From contig NZ_JAZDRJ010000001.1 in assembly GCF_047501535.1 (NCBI RefSeq), positions 333,289 to 397,288 of the forward strand: a stretch of DNA of 64,000 nt, written 5' to 3'. Below are positions 7,183 through 17,636 of this stretch, in pieces (position 1 is the first letter of the stretch; each line of letters opens with the position of its first letter). The translations under genes and the position numbers were made by a program. The DNA comes from Yanghanlia sp047501535. GTDB taxonomy: Bacteria; Pseudomonadota; Gammaproteobacteria; Burkholderiales; Burkholderiaceae_B. Below the pieces are notes generated by a model, which did not search any database, was not told the DNA's origin, and saw only the letters and a program-made list of their open reading frames with translations.

Positions 7183-8571
7183 ATGACGGCAACAATGAGT
7201 GTATTGCAGTTTGACCCCAGGCCAGAGCACACGCTTCGTTATTTGCGGCGAGAAACGCCGCGAAAACCGCAAGGGGCGAGGTGGCCGCGTTCACTACGGG
7301 CGCTCGGGCCGGTTGCTGTAGCGGTTCTGCTGGCCGCGTGTTCTTCAGTGCCGCTGGATGAGCCGAGTGAAACGCCGGTGGCGGATATCGACATCCTGCA
7401 ACAGCCTTTAAGGGTTCCGGCGCTTGATGCCATGCGCGATAGTGCGCCGCGTAAGCTTGAGGGTGGGTTTGTGCCGGTCGGCTGGGGCGCCTTGCCCTCC
7501 TGGGCTGACGATGACCTCTCCCAGCTGTGGCCGGTGCTTATCAATAATTGCAAGGGCTTGATGCGCCCTACCGGCGGTTCCCTGGTGCAGCAGGCCCGCG
7601 CCACGCCTCGTGTCTGGCAGCCAGTGTGCGCGGCGGCAGCGCAGGCCCAACCACAGGGCAGTGCGCAAGTGCGCGCTTTTATCGAACAGCACTTGCAGCC
7701 TTGGCGCCTGCTCGATGAACAAGGCAAGCCCGCCCGCAATACGGTTACTGGTTACTACGAGCCATTGATTCACGGAGCCCGCACGCGCGGCGGCGACTAC
7801 CAATGGCCTTTGTATCAGCCCCCCCACGATCTGCTGACCATCGACTTGGGCAGCGTGTACCCCGAACTGGCGGGTAAACGGGTGCGCGGCAAGCTTGATG
7901 GAAAACGCGTGGTGCCTTACGACACACGCGCAGAAATCGCCGCCTCTCCCGGCCGCCAGCCGCCAGCCATTGTGTGGGCGAACGACCCAGTCGAAGCGTT
8001 TTTCTTACAGATACAAGGGTCGGGAAGGGTGCAATTGCCTGATGGAAAAATGATCCGTCTGGCGTACGCTGATCACAATGGTCGGCCTTATGCATCCATT
8101 GGCCGCTGGCTGGCCGACAAAGGTGAGCTGCCGCTGGCACAGACTTCCATGCAGAACATCAAGGCGTGGGCCAAGCGCAACCCGCATCGGGTGCAAGAAA
8201 TGCTGAACGCCAATCCGGCCATGGTGTTCTTCCGCGAAGAGGCGGTGGCAGGCTCTGAGGCGGGTGCAGATTTTGGCCCTAAAGGCGCTTACGGTATACC
8301 GCTAGCTGGTCAGCGGGCCATAGCAGTTGATACCCGTTACGTGCCCTTGGGGGCGCCTGTATACCTTGCCACCACCATGCCCTCAAGCTCACAACCTTTG
8401 AGACGGCTGGTTTTCGCTCAAGACACTGGGGCCGCAATAAAGGGCGCCGCGCGCGCCGACTTCTATTGGGGGTTTGGCGATGAAGCAGGCGCTTTGGCAG
8501 GCAGGATGAAACAAAACGGTGAAATGTGGGTCTTGTGGCCCAAACAGGCAGGAGCTCCCTCGGCAAGATGA
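7183..8571 (+). CDS. mltA: Membrane-bound lytic murein transglycosylase A
   Basis: A 462-residue outer-membrane lipoprotein that cleaves peptidoglycan glycan strands with formation of 1,6-anhydromuramic acid. A hydrophobic stretch ends in a lipobox LLAAC with Cys near residue 56. The MltA core follows (VTGYYEPLIHGAR, FFLQIQGSGRV) and then the C-terminal 3D domain with the catalytic Asp in FAQDTGAAIKGAARADFYWG. The n-region before the lipobox is unusually long if translation begins at 7183; ATG 7195 or a later start is possible. It overlaps the next gene by four bases (ATGA), so the two are translationally coupled. Confidence 0.93.
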   Translation: MTATMSVLQFDPRPEHTLRYLRRETPRKPQGARWPRSLRALGPVAVAVLLAACSSVPLDEPSETPVADIDILQQPLRVPALDAMRDSAPRKLEGGFVPVGWGALPSWADDDLSQLWPVLINNCKGLMRPTGGSLVQQARATPRVWQPVCAAAAQAQPQGSAQVRAFIEQHLQPWRLLDEQGKPARNTVTGYYEPLIHGARTRGGDYQWPLYQPPHDLLTIDLGSVYPELAGKRVRGKLDGKRVVPYDTRAEIAASPGRQPPAIVWANDPVEAFFLQIQGSGRVQLPDGKMIRLAYADHNGRPYASIGRWLADKGELPLAQTSMQNIKAWAKRNPHRVQEMLNANPAMVFFREEAVAGSEAGADFGPKGAYGIPLAGQRAIAVDTRYVPLGAPVYLATTMPSSSQPLRRLVFAQDTGAAIKGAARADFYWGFGDEAGALAGRMKQNGEMWVLWPKQAGAPSAR

Positions 8572-9737
8572 GTAAGCAAGGAATACTGGTTTGTGGCAGC
8601 GGTGTAGCAGGTCTGGCCACGGCGCTGGGTCTGGCGCGCAAGGGGTTTAACGTTGAGTTGCTTGGGCCGCCTCCCCCGCGACCGCCGCTGGGGCAAGACG
8701 ACTATCATCCGCGTGTGTATGCAATTTCTCAATCCAGCCGCAGCCTGCTTGAATCCTTGGGGGTTTGGCAGATGATGGAAGCCAGGCGGGTCACCCCGGT
8801 GGAAGCCATGGAGGTGCATGGCGATGCGGCGGGCATGGTGATGCTGAATGCCTGGCAGGCAAGCCAAGATGCTTTAGCCTGGATTGTCGAGTCTGGCGAA
8901 ATGGAACGCGTCCTGCAGCAGGCCATTCAGGTGTACGGCCTGCGCTGGTGGCAGGAAAAATTCACCCACCTTGAAGGGCGGGTGGTCTGTACGGAAAGTG
9001 GCCGCCGGCTGCCGTTTGATCTGCTGGTCGGTGCGGACGGCGCGCGCTCACCAGTGCGTCATAGCGCGGGTATCTTTCATGAGTCGCGGCCCTATGGCGA
9101 TAGCGGGGTGGTCGCGCATCTTGATGCAGAGCTTCCCCATCAGAATGTCGCGGTGCAGTGGTTTACCGGCGATTCCATTCTCGCCTTGCTACCCATGCCG
9201 GATACCGCCAATGGGCATCAGGTGTCCATGGTCTGGTCCTTGCCTGAACAGGCGGCTAACGAGCTCATGGCGATGGAGCCCGAAGCACGTGCCGATTTCC
9301 TGGAGAAAAGGCTGGCGGCAGCAACGGGTGGGCGGTGGGGCCGCCTGAAGCTGCGCAGCACGCCCTTTGCCTTCCCGCTATTCCTGGAGCGTAGCGGCAT
9401 GATAGGCCCGGGCATTGCCTTGGTCAGTGATGCCGCGCATCGGGTTCACCCATTGGCCGGCCAGGGGCTTAATCTTGGCTTGGGCGATGTGCAGGAGTTG
9501 CTGAACATCCTGTCGAACAAAGAAAGCTATCGCAGCGTTGGCGATGAGCGTGTGCTCAAACGTTACCGGCGCGCCCGGGCTCAACCGATTTTGGCCATGA
9601 GCGTGGCGACCGATGGCCTGCACCGGCTGTTCGCTTCGCAGGCGGCGCCCGTAGTGGCATTGCGCAATCTGGGCATGCAGGCGGTTGATCGTTTGCCCAT
9701 GATTAAGCGGTTTCTTATCGGCGGCGCAGCGGGTTAA
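8568..9737 (+). CDS. FAD-dependent hydroxylase, UbiH/VisC family
   Basis: A 389-residue flavoprotein monooxygenase. The N-terminal dinucleotide fold reads CGSGVAGLATALGLARKGF, the DG motif reads VGADGARSPVRH near residue 165, and the GD motif reads VSDAAHRVHPLAGQGLNLG near residue 300. Members hydroxylate the aromatic ring of ubiquinone precursors (UbiF, UbiH, UbiI) at the inner membrane. Sequence alone does not show which ring position this enzyme uses. Start ATG 8568 overlaps the mltA stop. dsbC follows 45 bases later. Confidence 0.88.
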   Translation: MSKQGILVCGSGVAGLATALGLARKGFNVELLGPPPPRPPLGQDDYHPRVYAISQSSRSLLESLGVWQMMEARRVTPVEAMEVHGDAAGMVMLNAWQASQDALAWIVESGEMERVLQQAIQVYGLRWWQEKFTHLEGRVVCTESGRRLPFDLLVGADGARSPVRHSAGIFHESRPYGDSGVVAHLDAELPHQNVAVQWFTGDSILALLPMPDTANGHQVSMVWSLPEQAANELMAMEPEARADFLEKRLAAATGGRWGRLKLRSTPFAFPLFLERSGMIGPGIALVSDAAHRVHPLAGQGLNLGLGDVQELLNILSNKESYRSVGDERVLKRYRRARAQPILAMSVATDGLHRLFASQAAPVVALRNLGMQAVDRLPMIKRFLIGGAAG

Positions 9738-9782
9738 CTATGTAAGCTGGCGGGCGGGCGTCGCCCAGCATCAGGAGTATTC

Positions 9783-10568
9783 ATGTTGTTTTGTATCGAT
9801 TTTCGTCGCATCCTGGCAGCGGCTGTACTGATCTGCCTGGGGGCCATTCCCGCGTTGGCGGTCGCGCAGGATAAAGTTCTTTCCACTGAGGGCAACGACC
9901 CACAAGGCGCGGTGGTGATCTCCACCGAACAGGTCAGAAAAGGCTTTGAAGAGCGTTTCCCTGGTTTGGGCGTGAACGAGATTTCCACCACACCGTTTCC
10001 GGGGCTGTTCGAGATACGCATAGGCAGTGACTTGCTCTATGTGGATGGCGAAGTGAACTACGTGTTGCAAGGTTCACTGATTGATGCTAAATCGCGCCGC
10101 GATCTCACGGCTCAGCGTCTCGAAGCGCTGTCGAGGGTAGACTTTTCTTCTCTGCCTTTTGAAGCTGCCATCAAGCAGGTAAGGGGCGATGGCAGCCGCC
10201 AGATGGCCGTTTTCGAAGACCCTAACTGCGGCTATTGCAAGTTGCTGCACAAGACGCTGGAAAACATGGACGATGTGACGATCTACACGTTTCTTTTCCC
10301 GATATTGTCAGAAGACTCACATAGCCGTTCGCGCAACATTTGGTGTGCGGAAGATCGTGTCGCCGCCTGGCGCGGCTGGATGCTGGAAAACAAACACCCA
10401 GCCACCGCGGAATGTGACACGCCGGTTGAGGCGAACTTGGCTTTGGGTAAAAGCCTGATGGTGACGGGTACACCGGCCATCTTCTTTGCAGACGGTACCC
10501 GCGTGAATGGTGCTTTGCGCCAAGCAGACCTGGAAGCCAAGCTGTCGGCAGCGGCACAGTCACAGTAA
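9783..10568 (+). CDS. dsbC: Periplasmic disulfide isomerase DsbC
   Basis: A 261-residue periplasmic thiol:disulfide interchange protein that reshuffles wrong disulfides. A cleavable signal peptide with an Ala-rich end (LAVAQ) is followed by the N-terminal dimerisation domain (GVNEISTTPFPGLFEI; DLLYVDGEVNYVLQG) and a thioredoxin-fold domain whose active site is CGYC near residue 149, after FEDPNCGYCK. The cis-Pro loop is VTGTPAIFF. The ribosome binding site AGGAG lies six bases before ATG. Its reductase DsbD is not in the window. Confidence 0.94.
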   Translation: MLFCIDFRRILAAAVLICLGAIPALAVAQDKVLSTEGNDPQGAVVISTEQVRKGFEERFPGLGVNEISTTPFPGLFEIRIGSDLLYVDGEVNYVLQGSLIDAKSRRDLTAQRLEALSRVDFSSLPFEAAIKQVRGDGSRQMAVFEDPNCGYCKLLHKTLENMDDVTIYTFLFPILSEDSHSRSRNIWCAEDRVAAWRGWMLENKHPATAECDTPVEANLALGKSLMVTGTPAIFFADGTRVNGALRQADLEAKLSAAAQSQ

Positions 10569-10614
10569 AACGACTACTGTCCCGTGCCGCCGCACCGGAT
10601 TTGCTGCGCCGCGC

Positions 10615-11322
10615 TTACTGGGTCACCTGCAAGGCCTGAGCTTCCAGCTCAGCCTTCAGGGATGGGTCCAACCGCAACGAACGAGCCAGTTCATCCAGGT
10701 AGGCGCGCTCCATGAAGCTGTCCTGTTCGGTGACCAACAAACTGGCTAAATAGATTTCAGTCGCCATTTCCGGCGATTGCGCCATTGCCGCGACGGCGGC
10801 GGGGTCGGCAGGCTTTTCCAGTTCAGCGTGGAGCCAGCGCTGGTCGGCTTCATTCACCGCCAAACGCTGTACTTCGGCCTCGATCATGGCTTTTTCTTCG
10901 GGGCCAATATGGCCGTCAGCCTTGGCGGCTGCGATCATAGCCGACAACATGGCTCGGCTATGTTGCTCCATCAAAGGGGTTTCGACATTGGTCAGGCGCA
11001 GCGGCGTGGCCGCCGCTGGGGCCGCATTAGCTGTTGCACCGGGCTGAGGGCTGGCCTGACGGCTTTGCCAGTCCTGGTAAGTCTTGAGCGCCAGGGCCCC
11101 TACCGCCGCCGCTCCACCGTAGCCGGCAAGCTTGCCCCCCATCTTGCGGAATTTTTTATTGCCCAGCAGCAGGCCGAGTGCGCCTCCCATGAGCGCTCCG
11201 CCCCCGAACCCACCTAAAGGATTTTGCGTGGACGACGACTGCTTACTGAGGGCAGTCCCCGCGTCTTGAGCGAGCCCTTTGCCAGACTGCAGAATTTGTT
11301 GGAAGAGGTTCTGTATGGACAT
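10615..11322 (-). CDS. TerB-like (DUF533/YebE-type) protein
   Basis: A 235-residue protein. The N-terminal third is Gly/Ala-rich (LGGFGGGALMGGALGLLLG) and probably forms a membrane-associated hairpin. A Pro/Ala linker follows, and then a helical TerB-like domain from about 130 (MLSAMIAAAKADGHIGPEE, an acidic metal-binding motif typical of TerB folds). The family's role is not established; similar proteins are inner-membrane proteins sometimes annotated as tellurite resistance. GGGAG precedes the ATG. It is convergent with dsbC and lies 21 bases downstream of a GntR gene. Confidence 0.75.
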   Translation of the reverse strand: MSIQNLFQQILQSGKGLAQDAGTALSKQSSSTQNPLGGFGGGALMGGALGLLLGNKKFRKMGGKLAGYGGAAAVGALALKTYQDWQSRQASPQPGATANAAPAAATPLRLTNVETPLMEQHSRAMLSAMIAAAKADGHIGPEEKAMIEAEVQRLAVNEADQRWLHAELEKPADPAAVAAMAQSPEMATEIYLASLLVTEQDSFMERAYLDELARSLRLDPSLKAELEAQALQVTQ

Positions 11323-11343
11323 GTTGGTACTCCCGTTCGGGGC

Positions 11344-12039
11344 TTATTCAAGGGTGGAATTAGGGGGCGCCGCCTGCGCATGGGTGTCGAATAACTGATC
11401 AAGGCGTATGCGGTAGGCGGCGATGATGTGCGCGCGGGCGGCTTCCTCAGCGGCATCGGGGTCGCGGCGGGCCAGAGCATCAACGATGGCGCCGTGTTCG
11501 GCGCGTGAAGTTTCTGCGCGTCCCGGCGTGCTTAAGGTGGTGTGGCCGAGCAGCATCATGGATTCTTGCAAAGAGTTGAGCGTTTTAACCAGGTAGCGGT
11601 TATGAGCGCAACGATACAGGGTTTCATGGAAAAGCCGGTTGTTGGCGGCCAGCGCCTCGGCGGTGGTGAACTGTGCGTCGCGCACGTTGATCTCGCGCAG
11701 GAAGTCGATCTCCACATCGGAGGCGTGACGGGCGGCCAAACGCGCGGCAGTGCCCTCCAGAACTTCTCGCATCGCGTAAAGCTCGCTGGTCATGGAATGG
11801 TCGAGTTCAGTGACGATGAGACCGCGGGCGGCATCCATCGTCAATAAACCTTCCAGTTGCAGACGGCTGAGCGCTTCGCGTATGGGCGTGCGGCTCAAGC
11901 CGGTTTGTTCGGCCAGCTCGGTTTCCCGCAAGCGGGTGCCGGGGCGAAGCTGATTCGACTGGATGCCCTCCACAATGAACCGGTAGGCCTGGTCGCTGCG
12001 GGAAATGCCGCGTCGTTGTCCTGTGTCGAGTTCATCCAT
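11344..12039 (-). CDS. GntR-family regulator, FCD subgroup
   Basis: A 231-residue transcription factor with an N-terminal winged helix (LRPGTRLRETELAEQTGLSR then TPIREALSRLQLEGLL) and a C-terminal all-helical FCD ligand domain with metal-type His residues (RLFHETLYRCAHNRYL and GHTTLS). FCD regulators usually sense carboxylates. ATG 12039 has AAGGAC eight bases upstream; the frame open to 12096 lacks a better site. It is divergent from the tcu chimera, and a TGTATACA palindrome lies between the two starts, so it probably controls that unit and itself. Confidence 0.9.
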   Translation of the reverse strand: MDELDTGQRRGISRSDQAYRFIVEGIQSNQLRPGTRLRETELAEQTGLSRTPIREALSRLQLEGLLTMDAARGLIVTELDHSMTSELYAMREVLEGTAARLAARHASDVEIDFLREINVRDAQFTTAEALAANNRLFHETLYRCAHNRYLVKTLNSLQESMMLLGHTTLSTPGRAETSRAEHGAIVDALARRDPDAAEEAARAHIIAAYRIRLDQLFDTHAQAAPPNSTLE

Positions 12040-12118
12040 GCGTGTCTGTCCTTTTTCAAATGAGCATTCTATCTTGAATAGCGCTTGTTTTATCACAGTG
12101 CCCTAGGCCAATATACTT

Positions 12119-12128
12119 CTGTATACAA
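12119..12128. promoter_or_regulatory. Candidate GntR/FCD operator
   Basis: The perfect palindrome TGTATACA (12120-12127) lies within CTGTATACAA in the divergent gap between the GntR gene and the tcu chimera. It matches the GTnnAC-type core bound by many FCD regulators. It is 80 bases from the regulator start and about 65 from the chimera start. Confidence 0.45.
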
Positions 12129-12191
12129 ATGTATTCATAGCGTAGGTTTGTGGATGGGCCGCATTGCGCTTTCTCAGAAATGGAGATCATC

Positions 12192-13544
12192 GTGAGCCAA
12201 GCTCCGACATACGACGTTCTGGTCATCGGCGGGGGAAACGCCGCTTTATGTGCGGCGATCACCGCTCGTGAAAATGGCGCCAGCGTGTTGATGCTTGAAG
12301 CCGCTCCCAAGGAGTGGCGCGGCGGCAATTCCATGCATACCCGCAATCTGCGGTGCATGCACGATGCGCCACAGGATGTTCTGGTTGATGCCTACCCCGA
12401 AGAGGAGTACTGGCAAGACCTTCTGAAAGTAACGGGTGGCCTTACGAACGAGGCGCTGGCCCGCTTGCGCAGCGGGGAACGCATTGAGGCCAGGGCCTGT
12501 GTGCTGGCCGCCGGCGGGTTTGAGTCCAACCGCGAATGGCTGCGTGAGGCGTGGGGGCAGAACGAACGCGGCGAATGGCCTGCCGATAACTTCCTGATCC
12601 GGGGTACCCGCTTTAATCAAGGTGTGCTGCTGCGCTACATGATGGATGCAGGCGCCGACATCACTGGCGAGCCATCGCAGTCACATTGTGTGGCGATCGA
12701 CGCGCGCGCACCTTTGTACGACGGCGGCATCTGCACACGTATCGACTGTGTTTCGCTAGCGTTAGCGGCCGCACTTGCATTGTTTCTGCTGCTGGTTGTC
12801 GCCATGAACGGTTCACTGCTGCATGAGCCGCTGCAGGGCGACTTCTACGCCATATTTCCTCATAACCTGTTAGTGGCCATGTTTGGAACGGTTTTCATGT
12901 TGGCCGTGCTGGCGTTGGGTGTGAGTGTGGTGCGTTTTTGGCGGCAGTCGGTGCCCGGCCCCCATCAGGGGGAAGCCATTGTCGAGGCCGCTGCCAATGT
13001 GCTGACCTTGAAGTACATGGATGGAGGGCATGGCAAAGGCTGCAACAATGAAGATGACGCCTACACGCTCTGGCGCCGTCGTTTCCATCATTTCACCTTT
13101 TATGGCTTCTTGCTGTGTTTCGCCGCAACCAGTGTTGCCACCATCTACCACTATGTATTCGGTTGGGCTGCACCTTACGCGTATACCAGTTTGCCGGTGG
13201 TACTTGGAACGGTGGGCGGTATCGGCCTGTTAATTGGTCCGGCAGGGCTGTTCTGGATGAATCTGCGCCGCCACCCTTTGCATGGGGATATGGCGCAGCG
13301 CCCCGTGGACCTCGGTTTCATCGCCCTGCTGTTTTTCATCAGTCTTACGGGGCTGGTGCTACTGGCTTTTCGTGATACGGCTTGGATGGGCGTTCTTCTG
13401 GCTATCCATCTAGGTACGGTGATGGCGCTGTTTCTGACCATGCCTTACGGTAAGTTCGCACATGGAATCTACCGCACGGCGGCTTTGCTGAAGTGGAATA
13501 TAGAAAAGCGTCAACCCTTGGATCTCAAACTCGGCGCTGACTGA
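12192..13544 (+). pseudogene. In-frame chimera of tricarballylate dehydrogenase TcuA and membrane partner TcuB
   Basis: The frame starts as TcuA, an FAD enzyme of tricarballylate use (TYDVLVIGGGNAALCAAITA, then NSMHTRNLRCMHDAPQD). It jumps near base 12465 from TNEALARL to SGERIEARACVLAAGGFES, so a middle segment is missing. At about 12757, after GGICTRIDCVSL, it changes to the membrane half of TcuB (LALFLLLVVAMNGSLLHEP to LLKWNIEKRQPL). TcuB's N-terminal cysteine-rich 4Fe-4S part and the last third of TcuA are absent. Both junctions keep frame. GTG 12192 follows GGAG. As written, the protein lacks part of the flavin domain and the electron relay, so I expect no dehydrogenase activity. The comparison with intact TcuA/TcuB is from memory. 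Confidence 0.75.
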
Positions 13545-13564
13545 TTTCAAGCGTTCTGACAGAA

Positions 13565-13596
13565 ACGGCGGGTGTCGCTAGTGCGGCACCCGCCGT
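13565..13596. terminator. Bidirectional hairpin between convergent genes
   Basis: ACGGCGGGTG (13565-13574) and CACCCGCCGT (13587-13596) form a perfect 10-bp stem between the tcu chimera and mmsA. On the plus strand it is followed by GGGTTTTG. The T-run is short but the position between two convergent stops fits a shared terminator. Confidence 0.65.
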
Positions 13597-13619
13597 GGGT
13601 TTTGCGAAAATGGCGAGGC

Positions 13620-15143
<1,524 letters not shown>

Positions 15144-15267
15144 GCATTCCTCCGATATTCAGATAGGTGAACCCTTGAGCCGGCAATCAGGATGACCTAG
15201 AGCGCTCAGGGCGGCGTGTCTTTTCCACCCAGTCTATTGCAGACAAGCCGGTTGCATCTACGGGGTA

Positions 15268-15278
15268 GTATTCAATAC
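15268..15278. promoter_or_regulatory. Candidate LysR-type operator
   Basis: GTATTCAATAC, five-base arms around a central C, lies in the mmsA/lysR divergent gap, 20 to 30 bases before the LysR start. Size and symmetry fit a T-N11-A-type LTTR site, but AT-rich symmetry is common by chance. Confidence 0.3.
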
Positions 15279-15299
15279 AGTGTTCAATAATTTCTACGA

Positions 15300-16244
15300 A
15301 TGGATAGGCTTATGCGCACAGGATCTGCGACACCTTTTTCGGATATGCATCTGCTCACGGTGCTGGCAGACACTCAAAGTTTTGTGAAGGCAGCGGAACG
15401 TCTGGGAATTTCCCGCTCATCGGCCAGCATGCGGATTGTTGCGCTGGAAAAAGCGGTGGGCGTGCCGCTGGTTCGACGTTCGACCCGGCGTGTGTCCCTG
15501 ACTGAGGCCGGCCAGCAGCTTGTTGATGAAGTCGCTCCTGCTTTTGAGCGTATAACGTCCAGCTTCCATGCCGCGCACGATTTGACGGGAGTACCGCGGG
15601 GCGCCTTGCGCGTTACTGCACCTGTGGCTCTGGGGCGCCAGCATATCAGCCCTTCACTGGGCGACTTCCTGCTGCGCTATCCGGAAGTCCGTTTGGAGCT
15701 GGAACTGACCGACCGCCTCGTTAATCTGGCGCATGAAGGTTTTGATCTTGCCATCCGCCACGCACGGCATATCCCGGACGACTACGTGGTCTGGGAGCTC
15801 GCGCGCAGTGAGTCGGTGTTGGTGGCCAGCGAAGCGTATCTGACTCGTCGTGGGCGGCCGCTGCATCCCGTAGATTTATCCGAACACGACTGTGCTTTGT
15901 ACACAGGCAGCCCCCGCAGCCTGGCGTTTCTGCGCGGAGAGTCTGGTGATGCCCCCGTGTATGTGGACGTCCTGCCCCGTTTCACGGCCAATAACAGCGA
16001 GATCCTGCGTGATGTGGTGCTATCTGGGGCTGGCCTGGGGTTGCTGCCGGATTTCAGCTTGAGCGGCGGTGACGGGCGGCAGTTACAGCGGGTACTGCCG
16101 GATTGGAATGTGCAGGGCTATTTCGGCGACCACATCATTGCGGTGCGCCCGTTCTCGCCCAGCGTGCCGTTGGCGGTGCACTGTTTGGTGGATCACTTAC
16201 GGGCCGTATTCAGCCGTTCGAGGGATGGTGTTTATCCAAAGTAG
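15300..16244 (+). CDS. LysR-family regulator, likely controlling mmsA
   Basis: A 314-residue LysR regulator. The N-terminal helix-turn-helix reads SFVKAAERLGISRSSASMRI followed by LEKAVGVPLVRRSTRRVSLT. The substrate-binding domain from about 95 has VTAPVALGRQHISP, FDLAIRHARHIPDD and LSGAGLGLLPDF, as in the CrgA-like subgroup. An internal ATG at 15312 has a better GGATAGG-type binding site and may be the true start. Divergence from mmsA with a shared 156-bp gap suggests it regulates that gene; the ligand is unknown. Confidence 0.88.
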   Translation: MDRLMRTGSATPFSDMHLLTVLADTQSFVKAAERLGISRSSASMRIVALEKAVGVPLVRRSTRRVSLTEAGQQLVDEVAPAFERITSSFHAAHDLTGVPRGALRVTAPVALGRQHISPSLGDFLLRYPEVRLELELTDRLVNLAHEGFDLAIRHARHIPDDYVVWELARSESVLVASEAYLTRRGRPLHPVDLSEHDCALYTGSPRSLAFLRGESGDAPVYVDVLPRFTANNSEILRDVVLSGAGLGLLPDFSLSGGDGRQLQRVLPDWNVQGYFGDHIIAVRPFSPSVPLAVHCLVDHLRAVFSRSRDGVYPK

Positions 16245-16349
16245 ATCTGCCGGCTAGTTGGGTCAGACTGGGGAGATTGCAGGCCGCCGCGTGGTAACAT
16301 GGATTGACCCCTCGCCTGGCCCTGGCGCAACCGCAGTCCGAATGTCTGA

Positions 16350-17540
16350 ATGTCCAATATCCGCGTCTTGACCCTGATGCTTGCAGGCTTGGCAATGCTT
16401 GGTCCGTTTGCCATCGATACCTACCTGCCGGCTTTCAATAAGATAGCGGACGATTTTGGCGTAGAAACCGTACTCATGCAGCACACGCTCAGTGTTTATT
16501 TGCTGAGTTTTGCGTTCATGAGTCTTTTCTGGGGCACGCTGTCCGATACCTTCGGCCGTCGCCCCGTCATCATCGCAGGGCTGGTCATTTTTCTGATCGG
16601 CTCAGTGGGCTCGGCCTTCGCGCCCTCCTATGGCTGGTTATTGTTCTTTCGTGGTTTACAAGGGTGTTCTGCGGGCGCCGGGCGCATTGTGGGACAGGCC
16701 CTTGCACGCGACCGCTATCAGGGCGCTGAAGCGCAACGGCTGTTTGCGAATATCGCCATGGTTTTTGGTTTGGCGCCAGCGATTGCGCCGATTGTGGGCG
16801 GCTACCTCAGCGCCTATGTGGGCTGGCGTTCTATCTTTGTCCTTCTCACTTTGCTCACCTTGCTGCTGATTGCAGCCAGTTGGCGTTACCTGCCGGAAAC
16901 CCTGCCGGCCAAGGCACGTCAGCCCATTGATTTGCGAGCCATCCTGCGCAATTACTTCCATGTGGTGCGCAATACCCGTTTTCTCCTTGCGATCACTGCG
17001 GTGGGGTTGGCGTTCTCGGGGTTCGGCCTGTATATCGCTTCGGCCGCCCGCTTCATTCTAGACATATTGCAGTTGCCGGAAACCGCTTTCGGCTGGCTGT
17101 TTGTGCCGTTTATCATCGGCACCATCAGCGGCTCCATGCTGAGCTCGCGCCTTGCGGGGAAGGTGGACGCTGCCAAGCTGATCTTGATCGGCCAAGGCAT
17201 TATGGGGCTGGGGGCACTGAGCAATGTTCTCTACAACACGTTTTTTGTCGCTACCGTGCCATGGGCGGTTATCCCCATCACCGTTTACGGCTTTGGAATG
17301 TCCACCGCGTTGCCTGGTATGACGGTGGTTACGCTGAGCATGTTTCCCCGCCTGCGCGGCATGGCGTCATCGGTGCAAAGCACCATGCAGATGCTGGTGT
17401 TTGCAACCGTGGCGGGTTTTGTAGCGCCGCTTTTGTTTGGCAGCGCCTTGTTGCTGGCCTGCGGCACCGTGGGCAGTGCGGTTCTGTGCGCCGTGCTGTG
17501 GCAACTCAGTGAGCGGATGGGCAGGCGTACCGTTCAATGA
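16350..17540 (+). CDS. MFS exporter, Bcr/CflA family (second copy)
   Basis: A 396-residue twelve-helix transporter starting MSNIRVLTLMLAGLAMLGPFAI then DTYLPAF, typical of bicyclomycin-resistance-type exporters. The loop 2-3 motif is LSDTFGRRPVII, and helix 5 has APAIAPIVGGYL. It differs enough from the protein at 487 that recent duplication is unlikely. It follows the LysR gene by about 105 bases in the same direction, but that spacing gives no firm operon link. Drug or metabolite efflux is predicted; the substrate is unknown. Confidence 0.88.
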   Translation: MSNIRVLTLMLAGLAMLGPFAIDTYLPAFNKIADDFGVETVLMQHTLSVYLLSFAFMSLFWGTLSDTFGRRPVIIAGLVIFLIGSVGSAFAPSYGWLLFFRGLQGCSAGAGRIVGQALARDRYQGAEAQRLFANIAMVFGLAPAIAPIVGGYLSAYVGWRSIFVLLTLLTLLLIAASWRYLPETLPAKARQPIDLRAILRNYFHVVRNTRFLLAITAVGLAFSGFGLYIASAARFILDILQLPETAFGWLFVPFIIGTISGSMLSSRLAGKVDAAKLILIGQGIMGLGALSNVLYNTFFVATVPWAVIPITVYGFGMSTALPGMTVVTLSMFPRLRGMASSVQSTMQMLVFATVAGFVAPLLFGSALLLACGTVGSAVLCAVLWQLSERMGRRTVQ

Positions 17541-17636
17541 GGAGGTAAAGGCAACGACGTCTGGGAGTCGCCCAATCTGCCGATCGTTGCCCGAACCTCT
17601 TTGCATGCCATGCCGCAATCGACGGCGCCAGTGGGC

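Noticed and set aside
12757..12790. NheI-like GCTAGC and NotI GCGGCCGC next to the tcuA/tcuB junction suggesting an engineered construct
   Set aside because: Two restriction-type hexamers/octamers in GC-rich DNA are expected by chance, and no vector or marker sequence surrounds them.
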